DNA of 10,140 bases from Haloferacaceae archaeon PL-Br10_E2g29. GTDB lineage: Archaea > Halobacteriota > Halobacteria > Halobacteriales > Haloferacaceae. Made by a program: the position numbers and the translations under genes. The number at the start of each line of letters is the position of its first letter. Positions within the stretch are counted from its first letter, which is position 1. Below, in pieces: positions 1 through 5,030 of this stretch. A model generated the notes under the pieces. It did not search any database. It saw only the letters and a list, made by a program, of their open reading frames with translations, and was not told where the DNA came from. The stretch spans positions 1 to 10,140 of the forward strand of contig LKMS01000045.1 in assembly GCA_001563965.1 (NCBI GenBank). Direction: 5' to 3'.

Positions 1-576
1 CGGTCGGAGGTGCATATGGATCCCAGCGACATTCGTCGCACGCTCGATCCGGGCGGGTTGGCCTCGCTGGGCTACGCCGAAATCGACCTCGGCGACGACT
101 CGGCGGGGCTCATTGCGTGGCTCCGCAGCCTCTTTGCCGCCGACGAAGACGAGGACGACTCGCCCGTCGATGCGGCGACAATCAAGCGACTGGTCAGCCG
201 AACGGTCGAATCGAAACTCACGCTCCCGTGTGCCGTGTCGAGCGCGGATCGCGTCTTGTTAATCCTCTCGGGACCGCCCGAAGAACTCTCACGGAAAGGG
301 TTCGAAACCGGCCGCCATCTACTCGAATCCGAGGCCGACACGGTCGACGTGCTCGCAGGTGATGAGCCGATTCCGCATGCGACCCAGATCACCGCAACCG
401 TGTTGCTCTCGAACGTCACCGAGGTGCCACGGCTTGCGGCGATTCAAGACCGTGCAGTAGGGTTGTTGGCTGGTGACTCCACGGGCGAAAAACCGGAGAA
501 GTTTGCTCGCGAGACCACGGATTCTGCCGATCGGTTCGATGACGACACGGTCAGTCACTCTTCAAACCAGTCGTAA
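1..576 (+). CDS. cetZ: CetZ-family tubulin/FtsZ-like protein, 3' part only
   Basis: The reading frame is open from the first base, so the gene starts upstream and only the last 191 residues are here; the GTP-binding domain lies outside. What remains matches the C-terminal part of haloarchaeal CetZ as I recall Haloferax CetZ1: a GGLASLGYAE segment near the end of the GTPase domain, an acidic linker, then SRTVESKLTLPC, a GPPEELSRKG helix, and the VLLSNVTEVPRL strand-turn. CetZ proteins are cytoskeletal GTPases that act in cell shape and motility, and haloarchaea carry several paralogues; I cannot say which this is. The tail after the fold is about 40 residues, acidic and Ser/Thr-rich, and ends at TAA 574-576. 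An SD-like GGAGG (6-10) and ATG (16-18) mimic a gene start but fall inside the conserved fold. The gene converges on the DUF5827-like gene 86 bp away. Confidence 0.88.
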   Translation, partial: RSEVHMDPSDIRRTLDPGGLASLGYAEIDLGDDSAGLIAWLRSLFAADEDEDDSPVDAATIKRLVSRTVESKLTLPCAVSSADRVLLILSGPPEELSRKGFETGRHLLESEADTVDVLAGDEPIPHATQITATVLLSNVTEVPRLAAIQDRAVGLLAGDSTGEKPEKFARETTDSADRFDDDTVSHSSNQS

Positions 577-662
577 CGAACTCCCTGCTGGTCGTAACGG
601 TACTGTTTCGCTCGCATCGTTGTGATCGCTGTTTCGGTGCCGTCGGGGCAGTTGTTCCGTCT

Positions 663-977
663 TTACTCGTTTTTAGCGTCGTCGGTAGCCTGCTCGGCCT
701 CAGCGGTCGCCTCGGGTCGCAGCCCGTAAAATCCGGGATCCTCATCCGTTGGTGGCTCGGCAATCGCCAGCTGTTCGCTATTGTGCATGATCCACGGAAT
801 CGCCCAGTCGAGGAGAATATCCTCGATTCCCTCGTCGATTTCGGCATCGACTTCGAGGCCCTGAAGCAGGCGCGCAATTTCGTACACCGAGTACATTTTG
901 TCGTCGTCGAGCAGCTCCTGTGGCGTGTAGAACTCACACGGATAGAGTTCGGCAAAATCGCGTTTTTGTCGTGGCAT
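663..977 (-). CDS. conserved haloarchaeal small protein, DUF5827-like
   Basis: This 104-residue acidic protein has no signal peptide or membrane segment. Its N-terminal part (PRQKRDFAELYPCEFYTPQE, then a MYSVYEIARLLQGL helix at about 28-41) and the DWAIPWIMHN segment at about 57-66 resemble the small haloarchaeal family I know as DUF5827; the assignment is from memory. No function is known to me. The last 20 or so residues (Ala/Glu/Thr-rich) look disordered. It starts at ATG 975-977 and stops at TAA 663-665. Upstream I see no convincing TATA box at the leaderless distance. It lies downstream of sod on the same strand, 141 bp away with a T-run between, so it is probably transcribed on its own. 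After the stop, the same frame stays open for a further 35 codons with protein-like content (see findings). Confidence 0.8.
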   Translation of the reverse strand: MPRQKRDFAELYPCEFYTPQELLDDDKMYSVYEIARLLQGLEVDAEIDEGIEDILLDWAIPWIMHNSEQLAIAEPPTDEDPGFYGLRPEATAEAEQATDDAKNE

Positions 978-1096
978 ACGCGGTGTACGACGTGTAGACC
1001 CGAAAACAATGCGGATTTGCGTCGTCGGCGTGTTGAGCTCTCAGCAGTCGCCGGGATTCTGCGCGTCAACAATGCCGTCGCTGACCGGCCAGCGGC

Positions 1097-1103
1097 AAAA
1101 AAA
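1097..1103 (-). terminator. oligo-T terminator behind sod
   Basis: Read on the minus strand, a run of seven T lies about 16 nt after the sod stop codon. Archaeal intrinsic termination needs mainly a U-rich run in the RNA, so this probably ends the sod transcript and separates it from the DUF5827-like gene. An imperfect GC-rich inverted repeat (about 1073-1095) lies after the T-run rather than before it, so it is not a classical bacterial terminator stem. Confidence 0.5.
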
Positions 1104-1118
1104 TCGAGTGAACTGCCC

Positions 1119-1718
1119 TTACTCGAACAGCTCGACGGCCTGTTCGTACCGTGCGCTCGGTTCCTCCCAGTCGACGACCTCGAAGAAGGCGTCGATGAAG
1201 CCGCCACGGTCGGGGCCGAACTGGTAGTAGTACGAGTGCTCCCAGACGTCGAGTGCGAGAATCGGGTGACCGCCCCAGATTGCGCCCTGGTCGTGTTTGT
1301 CAACCACGACGTTGCGAAGCTGGTTCGAAAATGAGTCGTAGACGAGGAGTGCCCAGCCACCGGCGTTTTTGCCCGCGGCTTCGAACTCGCCTTTCCACGC
1401 CTCATACGACCCGAAGTCTTCGGCAATGCGGTCGGCGAGCGCACCGGATGGCTCGTCACCGCCCTCGGGCGACATGTTCTGCCAGAAGAGATCGTGCAGA
1501 ATGTGGCCCGAGGAGTTGTGGGTCACCGAACGCAGCGCACCGCCGCTCGAACCGAACTCACCGCTTTCACGGTTGTCAGCGAGGGTTTCTTCGGCCGAGT
1601 TCCAGCCGTTGACGTAGCTCTGATGGTGGGTGTCGTGGTGCCATTTCAGAATCTGCTCGTCAATGTGCGGCTCAAGGGCGTCATAGTCGTACGGCAGTGG
1701 GTCTAATTCGTAGCTCAT
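1119..1718 (-). CDS. sod: superoxide dismutase, Fe/Mn type
   Basis: A full-length 199-residue Fe/Mn superoxide dismutase, which converts superoxide to oxygen and hydrogen peroxide. There is no signal peptide, so it is cytosolic. The four metal ligands are visible: H27 (in WHHDTHHQSYV), H75 (in HDLFW), and D157 and H161 (in DVWEHSYY). Second-sphere Tyr35, H31 and the GGWALLVYD segment (120-128) are also present. Gly71, four residues before H75, matches the Mn-type pattern (Gly77 in E. coli SodA). The position of the usual Gln146 is taken by H142 in KHDQGAIWG, as in other archaeal enzymes I recall, so metal preference cannot be called. The start is supported by a GGAGG 6 nt before ATG. The gene diverges from a DoxX-family gene. 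Confidence 0.96.
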   Translation of the reverse strand: MSYELDPLPYDYDALEPHIDEQILKWHHDTHHQSYVNGWNSAEETLADNRESGEFGSSGGALRSVTHNSSGHILHDLFWQNMSPEGGDEPSGALADRIAEDFGSYEAWKGEFEAAGKNAGGWALLVYDSFSNQLRNVVVDKHDQGAIWGGHPILALDVWEHSYYYQFGPDRGGFIDAFFEVVDWEEPSARYEQAVELFE

Positions 1719-1724
1719 GGGTTT

Positions 1725-1729
1725 CCTCC
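1725..1729 (-). promoter_or_regulatory. ribosome binding site of sod
   Basis: Minus-strand GGAGG, 6 nt before the sod ATG. It fixes the start and implies a leadered transcript, unlike the leaderless arrangement inferred for doxX on the other side. Confidence 0.7.
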
Positions 1730-1752
1730 ATCTACTGATTGGATGTGATTCC

Positions 1753-1760
1753 TGTTAAAG
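1753..1760 (-). promoter_or_regulatory. possible TATA box of sod
   Basis: Minus-strand CTTTAACA sits where initiation would fall near 1731, giving a leader of about 12 nt that just holds the GGAGG site. A second A/T-rich box, TTTTATTC (1827-1834, minus), could drive a longer leader of roughly 85 nt. The sequence does not decide between them. Confidence 0.35.
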
Positions 1761-1868
1761 GTTGAGAAGCACGACGGGGATCGTTCACACACCACTTGCG
1801 AAAGGTGATTACATCCCGTTTTGAATGAATAAAATGTAACCGAAAAAAATGTCTTTTTGCGACCGCGC

Positions 1869-1886
1869 CGGTGGTGATGCCCACCG
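1869..1886. promoter_or_regulatory. inverted repeat abutting the doxX TATA box
   Basis: CGGTGG (1869-1874) and CCACCG (1881-1886) form a perfect 6-bp inverted repeat with a 6-bp spacer. It ends 3 bp before the T-rich doxX TATA box, covering the place where TFB would contact the BRE. This is a plausible operator position. The stem followed by TCTTTTTT also looks like an intrinsic terminator, but no plus-strand gene lies upstream to be terminated. Confidence 0.35.
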
Positions 1887-1888
1887 TC

Positions 1889-1897
1889 TTTTTTATA
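1889..1897 (+). promoter_or_regulatory. TATA box of the DoxX-family gene
   Basis: TTTTTTATA is centred about 26 nt before the ATG at 1920. That places transcription start at or next to the start codon, the usual leaderless arrangement in haloarchaea. No SD precedes the ATG, which agrees. Confidence 0.6.
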
Positions 1898-1919
1898 GAA
1901 GTGGACACACGTATCGTGT

Positions 1920-2324
1920 ATGACAGAAGAACCGAAATCGGCGTCGACGGCGGAACACCGCACGCTGTCGCGACTCGGCCGGGTTGCACTCGGCGTCGGC
2001 CTTGCGATGCAGGCGAGCGAGGACTTTCGCGACATGGATGACACCATCGAGTACGCCGAATCGGCGGGCGTTCCCCTGCCCGACCTCGCCGCTCCGTTTG
2101 CATCCGGCATGATGCTCACTGCGGGTCTCGGCATTGCGCTCTGGCGACTCCCACGCGTGGCGACCGGCGCGGCGGCCTCGTTCCTCATCGTCGTCACCGC
2201 GACCATGCACGACTTCTGGAACGCCGATCCCGACGACGCCTCCGGCGAACGGCTGGCATTCTTTGGCAACCTCGCGATGCTCGGTGGCGTGTTGGTGTTT
2301 CTGCGACGGGCGTACAAGCGCTAA
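1920..2324 (+). CDS. DoxX-family membrane protein
   Basis: This 134-residue integral membrane protein has four hydrophobic segments at about 20-33, 57-75, 80-95 and 112-129, the DoxX/DoxD-like layout. After the first segment comes an acidic stretch ending in EYAESAGVPLPDLAAP, then GLGIALWRLP between segments two and three, and MHDFW at 96-100 after the third; these are typical of DoxX family proteins in haloarchaea. The molecular role of the archaeal members is not established. In Mycobacterium tuberculosis a DoxX protein was reported to couple the superoxide dismutase SodA to a thiol enzyme at the membrane, and here the gene diverges from sod, so an oxidative stress role is a reasonable inference. 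The ATG at 1920 follows a well-placed TATA box. It converges on phr, 51 bp away. Confidence 0.85.
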   Translation: MTEEPKSASTAEHRTLSRLGRVALGVGLAMQASEDFRDMDDTIEYAESAGVPLPDLAAPFASGMMLTAGLGIALWRLPRVATGAAASFLIVVTATMHDFWNADPDDASGERLAFFGNLAMLGGVLVFLRRAYKR

Positions 2325-2375
2325 ACTTTGCGGGCCAACACACGTCGCTCAGTCGTTCCGAACAGCCTCGTAACT

Positions 2376-3800
2376 TCAGTCGCCTCTGGCGGCCTCAAAC
2401 ATCGCGAGCGCCTGTTCGCGGCGCTCGCTGTGGTCGACAATCGGGTCGGGGTAGTCGGGAGCCGACCGGCGGCGCTGGGTCAGCGAGGCTTCGTGCCAGT
2501 TGTGAATAATGTCTGGGTCGGCGTCGCGGAGCTCCGGGACGTACTGTTTGATGTAGGTCGCGTCGGCGTCGTAGCGTTCGCCCTGGGTCATCGGGTTGAA
2601 AATCCGGAAGTACGGCTGGGCGTCGGTGCCCGTTGAGGCGGCCCACTGCCAGCCGCCGTTGTCGTTGGCCGTGTCGTGGTCGACGAGCATTCGTCGGAAC
2701 CAGTCATAGCCCTCCCGCCAGTCGGTGAGCAAATCCTTGGTGAGAAACGAGGCGACGATCATCCGCACCCGGTTGTGCATGTACCCCTCGGCGCGGAGTT
2801 GGCGCATGCCGGCATCGACGATCGGATAGCCGGTTTCGCCGGTTTTCCACGCTTCCACCAGTTCGGGATCGTTTTCCCACTCGATTTCGTTCTCGTATGT
2901 TTTGTAGTTCTCGTTGACGACGTGTGGGTGAAACCACAACACGTGGGTGTAAAACTCCCGCCAAGCAAGCTGTGATTGGAACTCCTCGATTTCTTCAGTT
3001 TGGGTCTCGCTCGCATCTTGTTTGGCGTTCTCGCTGGCCCAGTACACCTCGCGAATCCCGATCGTCCCGTATTTGAGATCCGCCGAGAGCCGCGAGGTCG
3101 ACTCCCGTTTTGGATAGTCCCGATCCGACTCGTAGCGGTAGATGCCGTCGTTACAGAACTCGCTGAGTCGCTCGCGGGCCGCCGCGGATCCCGCCGGCTG
3201 CAACGCGGCTTCGGGCTCGTCGAACCCCAACTTTTCGATGGTGGGAAGTGTGCCAGCGTCGACGCCGGCTGTCTCGCTGTCGACGAGCTGGGCCGACTCG
3301 GGTGCGGGATACGGGTCGTTTTTTCCGCGGTCATGCCATTTTCGCCCGAAGTAGGTGAACACCGAGTAGGGGTCACCCGCGTTGGTCGTGATCGACCCGG
3401 GTTCGTGACAGATCGCATCATGAAACGACTCGCGGGCGATGTCGCGTTCGGCGAGCGCCCGACGGACAGCCGCGTCGCGCTCGCGGGCGAGTCCCGAGTA
3501 GTCCGTGTTCCAGCCGACGCGGTCGGCATCGATGGCCGCAGCCACCTGCGGAATGATTGCTTGGGGGTCGCCGTGGCGGATCAGGAGATCGCCACCGCGG
3601 TCGCGGTACCACGTTCGCAGCGCTCGCACTGCCTCTAACAAAAATGCAACGCGGGGCGAACTGGCGTGTTCGAGCACTGCTGGGTCGAAGACGAACACCG
3701 CCACCACGCCGTCGTCAGCGTGTGTGGTTTCGGCGGCCGCCGCGGCCAGCGCCCGGTTGTCCGCGCCACGAAGATCACGCCGGTGCCAGTGAAGCTGCAT
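2376..3800 (-). CDS. phr: class I deoxyribodipyrimidine photolyase
   Basis: A 474-residue photolyase/cryptochrome family flavoprotein that should repair UV-induced cyclobutane pyrimidine dimers using blue light. The N-terminal antenna-binding Rossmann domain begins WHRRDLRGADN (5-15). The C-terminal FAD domain includes GTIGIREVYW (245-254), LAWREFYTHVLWFHP (278-292), DAGMRQL (329-335), HNRVRMIVASFLTKDLL (342-358) and NGGWQWAASTGTDAQPYFR (381-399). The electron-transfer tryptophans align as W308, W361 and W384, and W280 matches the substrate-contacting Trp277 of E. coli. The residue facing flavin N5, Asn378 in E. coli, is Asp380 here. The frame stays open upstream to an ATG at 4001, but I chose 3798-3800: the protein family begins with this Met, a GAAGGA lies 3 nt before it, and the longer form would read through the upstream gene's promoter. 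Confidence 0.95.
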   Translation of the reverse strand: MQLHWHRRDLRGADNRALAAAAAETTHADDGVVAVFVFDPAVLEHASSPRVAFLLEAVRALRTWYRDRGGDLLIRHGDPQAIIPQVAAAIDADRVGWNTDYSGLARERDAAVRRALAERDIARESFHDAICHEPGSITTNAGDPYSVFTYFGRKWHDRGKNDPYPAPESAQLVDSETAGVDAGTLPTIEKLGFDEPEAALQPAGSAAARERLSEFCNDGIYRYESDRDYPKRESTSRLSADLKYGTIGIREVYWASENAKQDASETQTEEIEEFQSQLAWREFYTHVLWFHPHVVNENYKTYENEIEWENDPELVEAWKTGETGYPIVDAGMRQLRAEGYMHNRVRMIVASFLTKDLLTDWREGYDWFRRMLVDHDTANDNGGWQWAASTGTDAQPYFRIFNPMTQGERYDADATYIKQYVPELRDADPDIIHNWHEASLTQRRRSAPDYPDPIVDHSERREQALAMFEAARGD

Positions 3801-3848
3801 ACATCCTTCACGGGCCGGTTCGTAAGGAAAGTTGTGGCGTCCGGATGA

Positions 3849-3886
3849 TGGCTCACACTCACGGCTTGGTGTCTCACCGTGAGCCA
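3849..3886. promoter_or_regulatory. two overlapping inverted repeats upstream of phr
   Basis: TGGCTCAC (3849-3856) pairs with GTGAGCCA (3879-3886), and CTCACGG (3858-3864) pairs with CCGTGAG (3877-3883). The right-hand arms overlap, so only one stem can form at a time. The site lies 49-86 bp before the phr start, where it could be an operator or an alternative RNA fold if transcription starts further upstream. Confidence 0.4.
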
Positions 3887-3912
3887 ACCACCAGCAAATC
3901 GCGAAAACACCC

Positions 3913-3949
3913 AACACAGCAGACCAACGGAAACACAGCAGACCAACGG
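3913..3949. repeat. tandem 18-bp direct repeat
   Basis: AACACAGCAGACCAACGG occurs twice with no mismatch (3913-3930 and 3932-3949), separated by one base, a 19-bp period. The surrounding stretch is A/C-rich on the plus strand and noncoding. It lies between phr (-) and a small membrane protein gene (+), about 30 bp before the latter's TATA box and about 110 bp before phr. Confidence 0.85.
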
Positions 3950-3978
3950 CAACAAACGCGTTCGCGTACACAGTAGAG

Positions 3979-3986
3979 TTTTTATG
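3979..3986 (+). promoter_or_regulatory. TATA box of the 57-residue protein gene
   Basis: TTTTTATG is centred about 24 nt before the ATG at 4007, the spacing expected for a leaderless haloarchaeal transcript. It supports the small reading frame being a real gene. Confidence 0.55.
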
Positions 3987-4006
3987 CCACTCTGGAAACA
4001 CGGTGT

Positions 4007-4180
4007 ATGGACCTCCAAAATCCGATCGTTCGCTGGGGCATTGGCCTCTGGGGCGGACTCACGATTGCCGCAGTAGCCCTCCTGTTTCTCGACGGAACTG
4101 TTCAACTCATCGCGCTTGGCATTGCGGTCGTTGACATCGCCGTCACCCCACTGATTCTGAAGGTGGCGGCAGAAAACTAG
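4007..4180 (+). CDS. small membrane protein of unknown function, 57 residues
   Basis: A short frame runs from ATG 4007-4009 to TAG 4178-4180. The product begins MDLQNPIVRWGIGLWGGL and has two hydrophobic segments, about 12-28 and 32-51, split by a short DGT turn, and ends KVAAEN. This predicts a two-pass helical hairpin membrane protein without signal peptide. Codon use matches the neighbours (G or C at most third positions). A TATA box at the leaderless distance precedes it and there is no SD. I do not recognise a named family, though similar tiny proteins seem familiar from haloarchaea. It diverges from phr and converges on mptE with 35 bp between stops. It could be a spurious frame, but promoter position, codon use and hydrophobic pattern argue for a gene. 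Confidence 0.72.
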   Translation: MDLQNPIVRWGIGLWGGLTIAAVALLFLDGTVQLIALGIAVVDIAVTPLILKVAAEN

Positions 4181-4215
4181 TCGTAACGGCCGAATCCGCG
4201 TGGTGTTTGCACGCC

Positions 4216-5025
4216 TTATTTCGTCGACAGCGCGAGAAGATTCGTCGACAACGACTCCCTTCGGCCGGCAAGCGCGTCGAACCGCTCGCCGCGACGTTTT
4301 TCGAGCCAGAAAAGGAGGTGTTCGGCCCAGCGGAGTTTGCGTGCCTTCATCGGATCGACCGTGGGATCGTCAAAGTTCCACCCCGAAAACCGGAGGGTCG
4401 ACGCCCCAAGCGCGTCGGCGAGAAACGCCGCGCGGTCGCCATCGGTGAAGCCGCCGTAGTTGGCGACCGGCCCGCGGGGAGCGGCTTGCGTTGTCACCAG
4501 CGTTGCACCGAGATCGAACTGTGGCAACCACTCGCGCACCACGGGAATGTTGTCGCCGTGGACGTGGGCGACGACGGGGATGCCACGCGAGGTGAGTTCA
4601 CAGGCTGTCTCGACGTTTTTGTCGAGATCAGTCACCATGCAGTCAACATCGATTCCATGGTCGGCCAGCACGTCGGCGGCGGTTGAGGCGGCGATGACGA
4701 CGTCATTCTCATCGATCGCGGCCGACTCCAGCTCCGCCGACAGCGACGGGGCCGCGCCAACGACGCGAACCGTCTCGGTTTCAATCTGTGACGTGAGGTC
4801 GACTCGTTCGGCCAGGTCGATAGCGGCAGTTACGCCAGTGGCGGTGGGGGTGTTGCTGTCGGTGGCGATGAATTCGTCAGGATCCGAAGCTGTGCCGCGC
4901 TGGTCGGCGAGTATCTCTGCTGCACAGTCGCGAGCGTGTTCGTCAGCCGCGCGGTCGTAACCGAAATCGGCGAGAATCGCCTCGTAGATCGGTTCCCATT
5001 CGGCAAACCGTAGCGGTGTCGTCAT
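4216..5025 (-). CDS. mptE: 6-hydroxymethylpterin diphosphokinase, MptE type
   Basis: This 269-residue protein belongs to the archaeal MptE family (DUF115). Characterised members transfer diphosphate from ATP to 6-hydroxymethyl-7,8-dihydropterin, giving the substrate of dihydropteroate synthase. It does the job of bacterial FolK but is unrelated to it. Visible motifs are VVGAAPSL (88-95, glycine-rich), VTDLD (131-135), HVHGDN (154-159), NYGGFTDGDRA (189-199) and KARKLRWAE (227-235). The usual Asp-Gly after the second strand seems replaced by Ser114-Thr115 (judged from memory of the family). The frame is open upstream to an ATG at 5172, but that would overlap the folP end by about 140 bp with Arg-rich non-family sequence. 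The ATG at 5023-5025, 5 nt after the folP stop, fits translational coupling in an operon. Confidence 0.9.
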   Translation of the reverse strand: MTTPLRFAEWEPIYEAILADFGYDRAADEHARDCAAEILADQRGTASDPDEFIATDSNTPTATGVTAAIDLAERVDLTSQIETETVRVVGAAPSLSAELESAAIDENDVVIAASTAADVLADHGIDVDCMVTDLDKNVETACELTSRGIPVVAHVHGDNIPVVREWLPQFDLGATLVTTQAAPRGPVANYGGFTDGDRAAFLADALGASTLRFSGWNFDDPTVDPMKARKLRWAEHLLFWLEKRRGERFDALAGRRESLSTNLLALSTK

Positions 5026-5030
5026 GGCAC

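Noticed and set aside
10..24. CATATGGATCC, resembling an NdeI-BamHI cloning junction after an SD
   Set aside because: The frame continues unbroken upstream and downstream with CetZ homology, and codon use is the same on both sides. Two 6-bp sites meeting by chance is more likely than a vector artefact.
551..1459. Open frame of 302 codons on the minus strand across the DUF5827-like gene and sod
   Set aside because: The product is Arg/Ser/Thr-rich, basic and without motifs, the mark of an out-of-frame reading of GC-rich genes, and it spans the sod terminator region.
1869..1894. Hairpin plus T-run as an intrinsic terminator
   Set aside because: No plus-strand gene lies upstream, and the T-run is part of a well-placed TATA box for the DoxX-family gene.
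3801..4001. N-terminal extension of photolyase from an ATG at 4001
   Set aside because: The 67 extra residues have no family match, include the repeats and the promoter of the divergent small gene, and lie before the family's usual first Met.
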